A DNA stretch of 64,000 bases, from contig NZ_FNAU01000001.1 in the NCBI RefSeq assembly GCF_900102025.1, forward strand, positions 241,467-305,466, in the 5' to 3' direction. The stretch comes from Actinobaculum suis. GTDB lineage: Bacteria > Actinomycetota > Actinomycetes > Actinomycetales > Actinomycetaceae. The notes under the pieces are model-generated. The model saw only the letters and a program-made list of their open reading frames with translations, had not been told where the DNA came from and ran no database searches. Both the position numbers and the translations under genes were made by a program. Below, one piece after another: positions 44,548-54,344 of this stretch; the first letter of the stretch is position 1; every line of letters starts with the position of its first letter.

Positions 44548-46374
44548 TCAGGCTTGCGTATCTTCATCGAGCTGCGGGCGCAGATCATGTGCGTACATAA
44601 TCTCGTCATTGGAAACCCCGGCTGCGACCATCGGCCACACTTGGGCATCCGGAGAGGTCACGAAATCGATCACCACCGGGCGGTCGTTGATTTCCATGGC
44701 CTTGGTAATCGCGGCGTCTACGTCTTCGGCCTTTTCTACTCGCCAGCTGGCGCAATCATAGGCCTCGGAGAGTTTCACGAAATCGGGGATGTGGACGGTG
44801 CCGTCTCCGGTGTGTAGGTCGGTGTGCGAATAGCGTTCCTCGTAGAAGAGGGTTTGCCACTGGCGCACCATACCGAGCGAAGAATTGTTGATCAGCGCGA
44901 CCTTGATATTGATCCCTTCCAGCCGGCAGGTGGCCAGCTCTTGATTGGTCATTTGGAAGGAACCATCGCCGTCGATCACCCACACAGTTTTTTCGGGTTG
45001 GCCAACCTTCGCGCCCATTCCCGCCGGAATGCCGTATCCCATAGTGCCGGCCCCGCACGAAGAGAGCCACTGGTGGGGATGCTCAAACTGCAGGAATTGC
45101 GCGGCCCACATTTGGTGCTGGCCCACGCCGGTTACCCAGATAACGTCATCGCTACCCACAACCTGCCCCAGCCGTTCGATTACGTACTGCGGGTTGATCA
45201 ACCCGTCCGCAGTCTTTTCGTAACCGGTGGGATAGGTTTCGCGAATCTTGTTGAGATACTGCCACCATTCGGCGCGGTCTGCCTGCCCGTGCTTCGCAAT
45301 TTCCTTCTTGCATTCGGCCACGAGGGCGGGCACGGTTTCTTCCAAACTGCCCACGATCGGCACGTCCGCGAAACGGTTCTTAGAGATCTCTGCCGGATCT
45401 ATATCTACATGAATAATCTTCGCTTCCGGAGCAAAACCGTCCAGCGCGCCGGTAACGCGATCATCAAAACGGGCGCCCAGGGTAATGAGCAGATCCGCTT
45501 TTTGCATGGCTGCTACCGCTGGCACGGTGCCGTGCATACCCGGCATCCCCAGGTTATTCGGGTGCGAATCGGGTACTGCGCCGCGGGCTGGAAGCGTGGT
45601 AACCACAGGTGCGTTAAGTAGTTCCGAAAGTTCGACGACGTCGTCAGAAACATCGGCACGGATCGTTCCCCCGCCCACATAAAGCACGGGCTTGGTAGCT
45701 TCCGTCATGAGTTTGGCAGCGGCGCGAACCTGCCGCGCATTCGGCGTGGTAACCGGGCGGTAGCCGGGAAGATCGAAAGTGGGTGGCCATTCGAATTCAA
45801 TTTCTTGGGTTTGTGCAGACTTGGTGACGTCTACGAGCACCGGGCCGGGCCGGCCGGTGGAAGCAATGTAGAAGGCTTCCGCGAGCGCCCGGGGAATATC
45901 ATTGGCATCCGTGATCAAGTAGGAGTGTTTGACCATCGGCATGGAAGCCCCAACGATATCGGCTTCCTGGAAGGCATCGGTGCCGATTGCGCCGGCTCCT
46001 ACCTGCCCGGTAATCGCCACGAGGGGTACCGAATCGAGCATGGCGTCCAGGAGCGTGGTTACTAGGTTTGTAGCACCGGGCCCGGAAGTGGCCATTACCA
46101 CTCCGACTCTTCCAGTGGCGAGGGCGTATCCTTCGGCTGCGTGCCCGCCTCCTTGTTCGTGCCGCACTAGGATGTGCCGCATTTTTTTGGTGTCATATAG
46201 GGGGTCGTAGGTGGGCAAGATTGCGCCACCGGGAAGACCAAAAATGACATCCACATCGAGTTTTTCGAGCGAGCGTACGATCGCCTGCGCTCCCGTCATT
46301 TTTTCGCGCGCATTCTCACTGCTTTTCTCGCGTGCCGTTGCGTGCGCGGCATCGGCCGGGGTGTGTTTGGCCAT
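44548..46374 (-). CDS. ilvB: Acetolactate synthase large (catalytic) subunit
   Basis: 608 residues, ThDP-dependent. Motifs: [19 protein letters not shown], the catalytic Glu in [31 protein letters not shown], the FAD-binding region [15 protein letters not shown], and the ThDP motif [29 protein letters not shown]. It makes acetolactate from pyruvate for valine and leucine, and acetohydroxybutyrate for isoleucine. The N-terminal 25 residues are a variable, charged extension. The start has AAGGAGGAGG. A leader peptide and hairpin lie upstream, suggesting attenuation of ilvBNC. Confidence 0.97.
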   Translation of the reverse strand: MAKHTPADAAHATAREKSSENAREKMTGAQAIVRSLEKLDVDVIFGLPGGAILPTYDPLYDTKKMRHILVRHEQGGGHAAEGYALATGRVGVVMATSGPGATNLVTTLLDAMLDSVPLVAITGQVGAGAIGTDAFQEADIVGASMPMVKHSYLITDANDIPRALAEAFYIASTGRPGPVLVDVTKSAQTQEIEFEWPPTFDLPGYRPVTTPNARQVRAAAKLMTEATKPVLYVGGGTIRADVSDDVVELSELLNAPVVTTLPARGAVPDSHPNNLGMPGMHGTVPAVAAMQKADLLITLGARFDDRVTGALDGFAPEAKIIHVDIDPAEISKNRFADVPIVGSLEETVPALVAECKKEIAKHGQADRAEWWQYLNKIRETYPTGYEKTADGLINPQYVIERLGQVVGSDDVIWVTGVGQHQMWAAQFLQFEHPHQWLSSCGAGTMGYGIPAGMGAKVGQPEKTVWVIDGDGSFQMTNQELATCRLEGINIKVALINNSSLGMVRQWQTLFYEERYSHTDLHTGDGTVHIPDFVKLSEAYDCASWRVEKAEDVDAAITKAMEINDRPVVIDFVTSPDAQVWPMVAAGVSNDEIMYAHDLRPQLDEDTQA

Positions 46375-46488
46375 TCCTCCTCCTTCAGAGCTTGGTTATG
46401 AGGTGCGACGCCGTAGCGTCATCCTCTATTCGCACGCGCTCCTAACGCTAGGCGGCCGCCGTTTCGAATATTCCGGTTCCCGTTACAC

Positions 46489-46515
46489 AAAAAATCCCCT
46501 CACATGTGAGGGGAG
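46489..46515 (-). terminator. Attenuator terminator in the ilvBNC leader
   Basis: On the minus strand CCCCTCACATGTGAGGGG (46497-46514) is self-complementary, forming a GC-rich stem, and is followed by ATTTTTTG. It lies 32 bases after the leader peptide stop and about 115 bp before the ilvB start. Just upstream AGCGCG and CGCGCT could pair as an alternative structure. Confidence 0.8.
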
Positions 46516-46546
46516 CGCGCAGGGTGCCGGAAACGGTGCCTACGCG

Positions 46547-46579
46547 CTAGCTAATTACGAGTACGAAAATATTCGCCAT
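46547..46579 (-). CDS. ilvL: ilv leader peptide MANIFVLVIS (attenuation control)
   Basis: A 10-codon frame, ATG GCG AAT ATT TTC GTA CTC GTA ATT AGC TAG on the minus strand. Five of the nine codons after the start encode Ile, Val or Leu, all end products of the operon that follows. It is too short for routine gene calling. Its stop is 32 bases before the terminator hairpin, the right geometry for a stalled ribosome to choose between alternative hairpins. Ribosome-mediated attenuation of ilvBNC is known in Corynebacterium and other actinobacteria; here it is inferred from sequence only. The ribosome site (gaggt, about 13 bases upstream) is modest. Confidence 0.8.
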   Translation of the reverse strand: MANIFVLVIS

Positions 46580-46714
46580 GGCTTGAGAATACCTCAGGGG
46601 CCCGCCCGCGCAACCAAAATGCGTTTTCGTCTCACTATTTGGCCACGGCTGGGCCGCGCGGAATTGACCACGGGCTTATTTGACTGCTCCATCCGCCGTG
46701 CTGGCAGGTCTACC

Positions 46715-48250
46715 ATGGTTAGCGTGGAAACAATGCCGGAACCTGAAAATACGAATGGGAGCTACCCTACCGCCCATCATGTGGTCCGTAGCGCCCGGCT
46801 GGCTCATCAGTCCCGGGCGGTTTTACGGCTTGGCATGTTGCTTTTGGCGGCCGGGGCTTCTGCTTATCGGGTGAAGCACGCGATGCAGCAATTGGCCGTG
46901 GCGCTCGGTATTGAAGATACGCATGCGGCAGTTACTTTCACGGAGATTACGCTCACCTGTTATGCGGGTGGGACTTTCCGTACCGAGACGGCCGAGCAGC
47001 GTGCCATGGGTACGAATGCGGAACGCATAGATACTTTGGTGAACTGGGTGAATAGTTTGCCACCGGCCATTTTGGTGGAGGATGCCAATGCCTATATAGA
47101 TCAGGTTTCGGCCTCTCCCCCGCGCTATGGCCGGGCCTTGCTCATGCTCATTACCGGTTTTGCGTGTGCCTGTTTTTGTTTCTTGAACCGCGGCGGGATC
47201 GTGGAATGTTCGACGGTATTTTTCGCGGCTGCGGCCGGCCAGTTTTTGCGTTCGACCTTAATGCGCCGGTTGTGGAATACCTTTGGCGTGTGGTTCTTAT
47301 GCGGCCTGCTATCTTGCGGTATTTATGTGGGTTTGGTGGCGTGTGGCGTGCATTTCGGGTGGATTAGTGCCGCCCACCAGGCCGGCGTGGTTTCTTCGAT
47401 TTTGTTCCTAATTCCGGGGTTTCCGTTGGTCACGGCGCTCCTGGATTTATTGCGCGCTGATTTTACGGCCGGGCTTACCCGGGTCACGTATGTTTCTATT
47501 TTGTTGTTGGCAGCGGCCACGGCGGTGTGGTCGATTGTCACGTTGTTTTCCTGGGAGACGGCGGCCACGAGCGGCTATGAGTTGCCGGGCGGGGTGTTAT
47601 GGGCAGCGCGGTTTGGCGCAACTTTTGTGGCCAGCTTCGGTTTTGCCATGTTGTTCCAGGCAAATCCGGCTGCTTCTGCCTTAGCGGGGCTGAATGCGGC
47701 GCTCATAAATCCGGTGCGTTTATATGCGCAAGACGCCGGAGTGATGCCCGCGTTTGCGTGTTTGATCGCGGCTTTGGCGGCGGGGCTGTTTGCGCATGCG
47801 CTTTCCTTGCGTACGCGGCATTCCCGGGTTTCGCTTTCGGTGCCGTCCGTCGTCGTGATGATTCCGGGGACGGCGATTATGCGTGCCACGCGCGACCTGG
47901 TAGATGGGAACACGGTGGCGGCGCTCAGCAGTTGGGTGCAGGAGCTGCTGGCGATTGGGGCGATAGGCGTGGGTTTGGCGGCGGCGCGGATGTTCACGGA
48001 TCGCACCTGGTTGATGGAACCGCCGCATTCGCTGGTCGGGCCTTTGGGAGATTCGCGTACCACGCTCACCCCGGCCGTGCTCGCGCATGTGCGTGCCTGC
48101 AATGCGAGTGGGGTGCCCGGTAGGCGCGCCGCGGCAAGCCGGGCAAACACCGCGCACAATGCGCAAGATAATGCGGGGCCCGCACCCGAATCGGAAGCAG
48201 ATGTAACCGCTCCTGATTCGTCAGGCGGGCCCCGCTGCAAAAATGCTTAG
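46715..48250 (+). CDS. ThrE-family threonine/serine exporter
   Basis: 511 residues. The N-terminal half is the DUF1212 (ThrE) domain: LRLGMLLLAAGASAYRVKHAMQQLAVALGI, then VTFTEITLTCYAGGTFRTE. About ten hydrophobic segments follow, the second half matching the DUF3815 region (VVVMIPGTAIMRATRDLVDGN). Family members export threonine and serine. It is divergent from ilvBNC (340-bp gap) and convergent with ilvD, which suits an amino-acid metabolism role since threonine is the isoleucine precursor. I chose ATG 46715 (cagg upstream); the reading from 46211 runs through the ilvB gene and its leader. The hydrophilic C-terminal tail of about 50 residues is probably cytoplasmic. Confidence 0.85.
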   Translation: MVSVETMPEPENTNGSYPTAHHVVRSARLAHQSRAVLRLGMLLLAAGASAYRVKHAMQQLAVALGIEDTHAAVTFTEITLTCYAGGTFRTETAEQRAMGTNAERIDTLVNWVNSLPPAILVEDANAYIDQVSASPPRYGRALLMLITGFACACFCFLNRGGIVECSTVFFAAAAGQFLRSTLMRRLWNTFGVWFLCGLLSCGIYVGLVACGVHFGWISAAHQAGVVSSILFLIPGFPLVTALLDLLRADFTAGLTRVTYVSILLLAAATAVWSIVTLFSWETAATSGYELPGGVLWAARFGATFVASFGFAMLFQANPAASALAGLNAALINPVRLYAQDAGVMPAFACLIAALAAGLFAHALSLRTRHSRVSLSVPSVVVMIPGTAIMRATRDLVDGNTVAALSSWVQELLAIGAIGVGLAAARMFTDRTWLMEPPHSLVGPLGDSRTTLTPAVLAHVRACNASGVPGRRAAASRANTAHNAQDNAGPAPESEADVTAPDSSGGPRCKNA

Positions 48251-48299
48251 CGCCGGTTAGAAGTTAGCACCGGTTAGAAGTTAGCACCGGTTAGAAGAC
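48251..48299. repeat. 17-bp tandem repeat spanning the 3' ends of the exporter gene and ilvD
   Basis: CRCCGGTTAGAAGTTAG repeats at 48251, 48268 and (partial) 48285. The ilvD stop codon (complement of TTA, 48291-48293) lies inside the third unit. It separates two convergent genes with no other terminator in sight. Confidence 0.85.
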
Positions 48300-50138
48300 C
48301 GAGCCGTCAACCACGCGTACCCCGCCGCGGTCGGCGGAAGTGGTCAGGGCGGCGTAGGCGCGCAGGGCCTTGGAGACCTTGCGTGGCCGTTCTTCCTTCG
48401 GTTTCCAGGGCGCCGGGCCCATGGCGGCGCGGCGGCGGGCAAGTTCTTCGTCTGAAACATCGACGCGCAGTTCCCGCTTCGGGATATCGATAATGATCGT
48501 ATCGCCTTCTTCGACCAAGCCGATTGCGCCTCCTGCGGCCGCTTCGGGCGAAATGTGGCCGATGGACAGGCCAGAGGTACCGCCGGAGAAACGTCCGTCG
48601 GTGATCAGCCCGCAGACTTTGCCCAGCCCTAAGCCCTTGAGGAAGGAAGTCGGGTAGAGCATTTCTTGCATGCCGGGCCCGCCGCGCGGACCTTCGTAGC
48701 GGATTACTACTACGTCTCCCGGGTTCACCTGCTTGGAAAGGATCAGGTGCACGGCGTCTTCTTGAGATTCGACGACGCGTGCCGGGCCTTCAAAGTGGAA
48801 GAGCGATTCGTCCACACCGGCAGTTTTTACGACGGCACCATCCGGGGCTAGGTTGCCGCGTAGCACGCACAGTCCGCCATCTGCCGTGTAGGCATGTTCG
48901 ACTGAACGGATGCAACCTTGCTCAGAATCTTTATCGAGCGTTTCCCAAGTGACATCTTGGGAGAAGGCTTTGGTGGTCCGCACCCGGCCCGGTGCGGCAC
49001 TGAAACGATCAATCGCTTCCGGGGAGGGATTCGGCCCGCGAATATCCCACTTTTCCAGCCAGCTCTCCAGGTCGTCGGAATGCACGGAGTGCACTGTATC
49101 TATCAGCAATCCGGCCCGATACATTTCGCCGAGCAGTGCCGGGATTCCGCCTGCCCGGTGGAAATCTTCAATATGGAATTCGGTAGAGTTTGGCGCTACT
49201 TTCACCATGCAGGGGGTGTGCCGGGAAAGCTCGTCAATATCAGCGAGCGTGAAATCTACCCCGCCTTCCTGCGCGGTAGCCAAAATGTGGAGCACTGTAT
49301 TCGTGGATCCACCCATGGCAATATCCATGGCCATCGCGTTCTTGAAAGCATCCTTGGTGGCGATAGAACGCGGGAGCACGGAGGCGTCGTCGTCATCGTA
49401 GTAACGTTTCGCCAGTTTCACGACCAGGTGCCCGGCTTCCACGAAAAGGTCGCGGCGGCGTGTGGCCGTTGCCAGGGTAGAACCGTTGCCCGGCAAGGAT
49501 AGGCCGAGAGCTTCCGTCAAACAGTTCATAGAATTAGCGGTAAACATGCCCGAACACGAACCGCAAGTGGGGCACGCACTTTCTTCAATGCGTGCCAGCT
49601 CATCATCGGAAATGGAATCATCAGCCGAGCCCGTCATAGCATCAATAAGGTCGATGTTGTGATTGACGACGCCGCTTACCGGCTCTCCCGATTCCATCGG
49701 GCCCCCGGAAACGAAAACGGTGGGGATATTGAGCCGCATGGCTGCAAGCAACATACCGGGAGTGATCTTGTCGCAGTTCGAGATGCAAACGAGGGCGTCT
49801 GCGGTATGGGCGTTGACCATGTATTCGATGGAATCGGCGATGATATCCCGCGAGGGCAGGGAGTAAAGCATGCCGTCGTGCCCCATGGCAATGCCATCGT
49901 CTACCGCGATGGTATTAAATTCGCGACCTACGCCGCCGGCTTCCGCAATTGCATCGGCAACAATCTTTCCCACATTCCGCAGGTGTACGTGCCCGGGCAC
50001 GAACTGCGTGAACGAGTTCGCAATAGCAATAATCGGTTTCCCAAAGTCTTCCGATCCCATGCCAGTAGCGCGCCACAGCGCGCGTGCACCGGCCATATTG
50101 CGACCGGTGGTGGATGTTGCTGAACGCAAACGAGCCAT
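48291..50138 (-). CDS. ilvD: Dihydroxy-acid dehydratase
   Basis: 615 residues. It dehydrates dihydroxyisovalerate and dihydroxymethylvalerate. The Fe-S cysteines are visible in [12 protein letters not shown] and [19 protein letters not shown]. Other motifs: [37 protein letters not shown], and [41 protein letters not shown]. The start has aggaggaaagataaag upstream. It is a single gene, apart from ilvBNC. Confidence 0.97.
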   Translation of the reverse strand: MARLRSATSTTGRNMAGARALWRATGMGSEDFGKPIIAIANSFTQFVPGHVHLRNVGKIVADAIAEAGGVGREFNTIAVDDGIAMGHDGMLYSLPSRDIIADSIEYMVNAHTADALVCISNCDKITPGMLLAAMRLNIPTVFVSGGPMESGEPVSGVVNHNIDLIDAMTGSADDSISDDELARIEESACPTCGSCSGMFTANSMNCLTEALGLSLPGNGSTLATATRRRDLFVEAGHLVVKLAKRYYDDDDASVLPRSIATKDAFKNAMAMDIAMGGSTNTVLHILATAQEGGVDFTLADIDELSRHTPCMVKVAPNSTEFHIEDFHRAGGIPALLGEMYRAGLLIDTVHSVHSDDLESWLEKWDIRGPNPSPEAIDRFSAAPGRVRTTKAFSQDVTWETLDKDSEQGCIRSVEHAYTADGGLCVLRGNLAPDGAVVKTAGVDESLFHFEGPARVVESQEDAVHLILSKQVNPGDVVVIRYEGPRGGPGMQEMLYPTSFLKGLGLGKVCGLITDGRFSGGTSGLSIGHISPEAAAGGAIGLVEEGDTIIIDIPKRELRVDVSDEELARRRAAMGPAPWKPKEERPRKVSKALRAYAALTTSADRGGVRVVDGSVF

Positions 50139-50230
50139 CTTTATCTTTCCTCCTTATGAATCTCTCACTCTACTAGGCATGCCCGCAAAGGTTCTCCGCC
50201 GTCCACATGCTATTCATTCCCCCAGTGCTA

Positions 50231-50385
50231 CCACCAATTCCGCGGTTTCTGTCGCAACCCTTACCACCCGAGGCAACTACCAATTCCGCGGTTTCTGTCG
50301 CAACCTTCACCACCCGAGGTAACCACCAATTCCGCGGTTTCTGTCGCAACCTTCACCACCCGAGGTAACCACCAATTCCGCGGTT
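50231..50385. repeat. 46-bp tandem array of the AATTCCGCG motif (four cores)
   Basis: Motif cores lie at 50236, 50282, 50328 and 50374, exactly 46 bp apart and all in the same orientation. The unit is CACCAATTCCGCGGTTTCTG followed by TCGCAACCTTCACCACCCGAGGTAAC with at most a few changes. It lies upstream of the ilvD start in the 445-bp gap before the ABC exporter genes. Confidence 0.9.
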
Positions 50386-50420
50386 TTGGTTTTAAACGCA
50401 CGCGTGGGTTTTATAACGCG

Positions 50421-50504
50421 CGCTCACGCTACCGGTGTCCGCCCGCGCCATTACACGACTACCGCGCTACCGATTCGCTCGCGCTACCGGTGTCCGCCCG
50501 CGCC
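50421..50504. repeat. 55-bp period GC-rich repeat, two units
   Basis: CGCTCRCGCTACCGGTGTCC followed by GCCCGCGCC occurs at 50421 and 50476. The surrounding 50400-50580 is full of CGCTACCGC/GCGCTACC phrases and shows no gene. Confidence 0.7.
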
Positions 50505-50583
50505 GCCACACCGCTATCGCGCTACCGCTACGGCGTCGCTAGATCACTGCCGCGCCGCGCATCGCTACTACACGGCCGCGCCG

Positions 50584-52557
50584 CTACTGCGCTGTGACGC
50601 ACAGATGTCCGCGATCCATGTGCGCCACTACATCTGCCCCGGCAGCCGCTTCGGGACGATGGCTGACCTCAACAATGGTCAGCCCCGGCAAAGCTTCGGC
50701 AAGTTGCGCGCGAATTTGCGCTTCCAAATCCGGGTTGAGGCTGGAGGCAAACTCGTCTAAAAGTAATACGCGCGGCCGCATCAAGATCGCGCGCGCCAGG
50801 GATAGCCTTTGCACCTGGCCGCCTGATAGCGCATACCCGGTAGGCCGGCCGTGCCCGCCTTGCCCGCCAACTTTCGTATCCACGCCCTGCGGCATTTCGC
50901 GCACTTCCGCCGCCAAACCCGCAATTTCCAGGGCTTGCCAGATTTCCGCGCTGGTGGCTTGCGGGGCGCCCAGGCGCAAATTATCTGCGATAGTGCCGGC
51001 CAGCAACTGATTGCGTTGCGAAACTTCCACCACATTACGCCGCAAAGAATCCAAGGTGAACTGCGTAAGCGGCTCTCCGTCCAGGCAAATCTGCCCGTTT
51101 TCTGGATCGAAATAGCGCACCAACAAATGCAAAAGCGTGGATTTACCCGAACCGGAACGCCCTAAAATCACGGCCCGGCCCCCGGCCGGAACATGCAAAG
51201 TAACGTCCTGCAGAACCGGAGCAGGCGCTCCAGCATAGGTGAAGCTCAAGTTTTCGACGTCGATAGCCGGACCGGTAATTAGCTCCGCTTCTCGCGCCGA
51301 AACCGGCGTGGCTTGCGGAAATTCTGCGGTGCCAGCGCCCAGTTCTTTGGGACCATCGGTAACCGCGGCGGGTTCTTGGCTAATGTCGTAAAGCCTGCGC
51401 GCCGCTGCCAGCGAAGCATCCAAAGCCGCCGTCGCCTCTTCAATAGAACGCGGCAACTCGAAGCTGCGCAGCACCGCGAGCGCCAGCGCGGCTAGGCACG
51501 GCGCCGGCACGGTTCCCGCGCCCAAGGCCAGCACGGAAATGGTGCCGGCCGCGCTCAGAATCGTGTTGAGCCCGGTGCGCTGAGCGTTAGCGAATCGGGC
51601 GGGGCGGGCATGCCGGCTCACTTGCCCACCAATTTCATCCATTTCTTCGGCACGTTCCGCAGCGCGGGCAAAGGCAAGTACTTCGTCCATGCCGTACAAA
51701 GTGTCCGTCACGTGTTGGGTGAGATCCGCGCGAGCGCCGAGAAGTTTCTCGGTGGCGCGCAAGCTGGAGGAAAATCCCAGGTAGGGAATGATACACAAGG
51801 ATACGAGCAGGCAGATCGCGGCGCCCGCAAGGATTTTCCAGCCGCACGTAATTCCACCAATAATAATTAGCGCTGGAGTGAGCAGGTAAGCCACCGCGAG
51901 CGGGGCTACGGTGTGCGCGTAAAAAACTTCGATGCGGTCTACGTCGCGGGTAAGTGAGGCGAGGATATCGCCAGATTTTTGCCGGATTACAACTGCCGGG
52001 GCTTTCGGCCACAATTTGGAGAACACGTAGGTACGCAAAATTTCCAGGGCGCGGAAGGCCACGTAATGGCCGGTGAACTGTTCGAGGTAGCGGAAAAGCG
52101 CTTTGAGAACCGCGCACGCTGCTATGCCTGCCACAATCCACCACGAAAACCCGAAGCTGCCGTCACCGGTGCCGGTGGCGGTGCTTCCCGCCCCAGTTTC
52201 CGGATCGACGACGCCGACCACCGCGGCCACGGCCGCATAACCGGCAAGTGCAAACATGGCAATGTCTGCAAGTATTTGTACGGCTCGGCACAGTGCGGAA
52301 ATCAGCAGCGGCCCGTGCACGGGTTTAGTAATTCCCGTGAGCCAACCAATGAGCTGGCGGGTAGATAGTTGTTGCGAAGGCGTTGGCTGCGCCGCTGCCG
52401 ACTCGGCAGTGTTTGGCTGCCCTGCCGGATGCGCCGCTGCCGGCTCGGCCGCCGTAGGCTGCGCGGCTGCGTGCATGTTGCCCGATGCGGCTGCGTGCGT
52501 ATTGCCGGATGAAGCCTGTGCTGAAGCCTGCGCTGAAGATTTATGCGTCGCGTTCAT
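50584..52557 (-). CDS. CydC-like ABC transporter, permease plus ATP-binding domain
   Basis: 657 residues. After an Ala/Ser/Pro-rich N-terminal stretch of about 70 residues come six membrane helices (from TKPVHGPLLISALCRAVQIL) and an ABC domain with Walker A LGRSGSGKSTLLHLL, signature LSGGQVQRLSLARAI and Walker B VLLLDEFASSLN; the usual EPT is replaced by EFAS. The pair resembles CydDC thiol exporters or other exporter heterodimers. No cydAB genes are in the window. The start lies 2 bp after the cydD-like stop with gggaggaag upstream. Confidence 0.6.
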   Translation of the reverse strand: MNATHKSSAQASAQASSGNTHAAASGNMHAAAQPTAAEPAAAHPAGQPNTAESAAAQPTPSQQLSTRQLIGWLTGITKPVHGPLLISALCRAVQILADIAMFALAGYAAVAAVVGVVDPETGAGSTATGTGDGSFGFSWWIVAGIAACAVLKALFRYLEQFTGHYVAFRALEILRTYVFSKLWPKAPAVVIRQKSGDILASLTRDVDRIEVFYAHTVAPLAVAYLLTPALIIIGGITCGWKILAGAAICLLVSLCIIPYLGFSSSLRATEKLLGARADLTQHVTDTLYGMDEVLAFARAAERAEEMDEIGGQVSRHARPARFANAQRTGLNTILSAAGTISVLALGAGTVPAPCLAALALAVLRSFELPRSIEEATAALDASLAAARRLYDISQEPAAVTDGPKELGAGTAEFPQATPVSAREAELITGPAIDVENLSFTYAGAPAPVLQDVTLHVPAGGRAVILGRSGSGKSTLLHLLVRYFDPENGQICLDGEPLTQFTLDSLRRNVVEVSQRNQLLAGTIADNLRLGAPQATSAEIWQALEIAGLAAEVREMPQGVDTKVGGQGGHGRPTGYALSGGQVQRLSLARAILMRPRVLLLDEFASSLNPDLEAQIRAQLAEALPGLTIVEVSHRPEAAAGADVVAHMDRGHLCVTAQ

Positions 52558-52559
52558 GT

Positions 52560-54317
52560 CTATTCTTCCTCCCCGCGCTGCCGGGATCGACTGTGGTGCC
52601 CGATGTACGGTTCTACCTGCACGCTTGCTAGAGATTCGGCGGAAGTAGCCGGTAGGGCCTCGGCGGAATCAACCGAGTTTGAAACGTGCTGGAGCCGTCC
52701 GGCGTCGATCTCGTACACGGTATCGGCCAGGCTAGCCAAAGTGCTCCGATGGGTAATCAGCACCACGGTCCACTCCGGTGGCAGCCCGGAAATAGCGTCG
52801 ATAATGTGCGCTTCGGATTCGAGATCAATTTGACTGGTGGGTTCATCGAGAAGAAGAATCTTGCGTCCCGAAAGCAAGGCGCGGGCTAGCGCGATTCTTT
52901 GTGCTTGCCCACCGGAGAGCATCGCGGCGTCTTCCCCAATATAAGTTTGCAAGCCGTGCGGCATGGCACGTACTTCTTCCGCGATATGCGCGGCAGAAAG
53001 CGCCTGCCAAATCTCGGCCTCGCTAGCCTGCGGCGCCGCGAAACGCATATTCTCGGCAATCGTTCCGGTAAACATCCAGGTTTTTTGAGCAACAACCGCA
53101 GAGGCTTGCCGCAGCCCTCCCGGATCGCCCGGGCTGGCAACTTCCACGCCCACCCGAATGGTGCCGGTTTGGGGTGCCAGAGCCCCGCGTAAAAGCCCCA
53201 TAAGCGTGCTCTTCCCGGCCCCGCTCGGTCCGATGATTGCTACTTTTTCGCCCCTCCGCACTTCCAGTGATACCTCACGTAAAACTGGCCCGCGCCCATA
53301 ATCAAAACTCAAGCCCTGGGCGCTAATAGCTAGCTCCGCGGCCGGCCCGCCCGAATCCGAGCGGCCACGAGAATCACGGTGCCCACCAGACCCGTGCGGG
53401 TCGATTTTTTGGTAGGTCGAGATCGCCCGCGCGGCGGCACGCCCTCCCATCCCGATGTAGAAGAACCCGGCCACTTGGGAAAGCGGGTCGAGCAACAAGG
53501 TGGTCAACAAAACCGCGGCCAGAGCGCTTTCCGGGGTGAGTACCGCGGCGCGCGCGACCACCAAACCGGTTGCCAAACAGATCAGAAGTAGCCCGCACAA
53601 GCCGTCTACCACGATAATCACAACCTGATTTCCCGCCAAAATCCGCATAATAGATAGGCGGTTGGCTTCTCCGCGCCGGGCAAGTTCCTTTTCCACGCGC
53701 TCCCCTGCCCCGCACAGCCGGATCAGACTCATGTTTTTAATAGCGTCTAGGTACGCGGCGGAAAGTTCCTCCCGACGCCGCCGATTCGCCGCCGAAGATT
53801 TCCTAAAGAACCGCATAAATAAGCCCAGCAGAACCGGAATCAGGGGAACCGCTACCATCACTCCGAAACCAACCACGGGGTCGATGGCGATACCGATATA
53901 GAAAAGCACTCCGAAGGGCACAAGTAACGAAGCTATCGCTACCCCAAGGTAACCTTGCCGATATTCAGTTACTCGTTCCACCATGCTCGTAAGCAACGGA
54001 ACCGTGCGGCCCGCGGAATAAACTTTTGTACTTCCCGCCGCGGACAGCGCAAACGTTTGTTCCAGCAGGCTACGGCGCAGCCGGCGTTCTTCAGCGCGGG
54101 CCGCCGCCCCACCAGTTCCCTTTTCCGCAAAGGCACACAACCCGGCCAGCACGATGCAAATACCCGCCACCCACAGGTAAGTACTGCGCGAAGAAGTAGC
54201 GGCACTTGCTGCAACCAGTTTGGCACCGGCCGTAAAACCCGCCGTCAGAAAAGCCATGGTGGCAATCCGCCAGGCCCCCGCTGCGGCTGCCCCCACTCGC
54301 CCCGGCTCTATTTTCAT
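52560..54317 (-). CDS. CydD-like ABC transporter, permease plus ATP-binding domain
   Basis: 585 residues. Several membrane helices come first (TMAFLTAGFTAGAKLVAASA, then YLWVAGICIVLAGLCAFAEK and others), with the CydD-type intracellular stretch LRRSLLEQTFAL. The ABC domain follows from about 340: Walker A IGPSGAGKSTLMGLL, signature LSGGQAQRIALARALLSGRK, Walker B ILLLDEPTSQID, H-loop ITHRS. With the next gene it would form a heterodimeric exporter; substrate unknown, glutathione or cysteine in true CydDC. The start has GGTGGAAGC upstream. Confidence 0.62.
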   Translation of the reverse strand: MKIEPGRVGAAAAGAWRIATMAFLTAGFTAGAKLVAASAATSSRSTYLWVAGICIVLAGLCAFAEKGTGGAAARAEERRLRRSLLEQTFALSAAGSTKVYSAGRTVPLLTSMVERVTEYRQGYLGVAIASLLVPFGVLFYIGIAIDPVVGFGVMVAVPLIPVLLGLFMRFFRKSSAANRRRREELSAAYLDAIKNMSLIRLCGAGERVEKELARRGEANRLSIMRILAGNQVVIIVVDGLCGLLLICLATGLVVARAAVLTPESALAAVLLTTLLLDPLSQVAGFFYIGMGGRAAARAISTYQKIDPHGSGGHRDSRGRSDSGGPAAELAISAQGLSFDYGRGPVLREVSLEVRRGEKVAIIGPSGAGKSTLMGLLRGALAPQTGTIRVGVEVASPGDPGGLRQASAVVAQKTWMFTGTIAENMRFAAPQASEAEIWQALSAAHIAEEVRAMPHGLQTYIGEDAAMLSGGQAQRIALARALLSGRKILLLDEPTSQIDLESEAHIIDAISGLPPEWTVVLITHRSTLASLADTVYEIDAGRLQHVSNSVDSAEALPATSAESLASVQVEPYIGHHSRSRQRGEEE

Positions 54318-54344
54318 GCTTCCACCTTCTGTGTTGCTTCCTTA

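Noticed and set aside
46211..46714. Longer N-terminus for the ThrE-like exporter
   Set aside because: It would overlap the ilvB gene and its attenuator; the family N-terminus begins after 46715.
50584..54317. Firm naming as cydC and cydD
   Set aside because: Domain order and heterodimer layout fit, but there are no cydAB genes nearby and motifs alone do not separate these from other exporter pairs.
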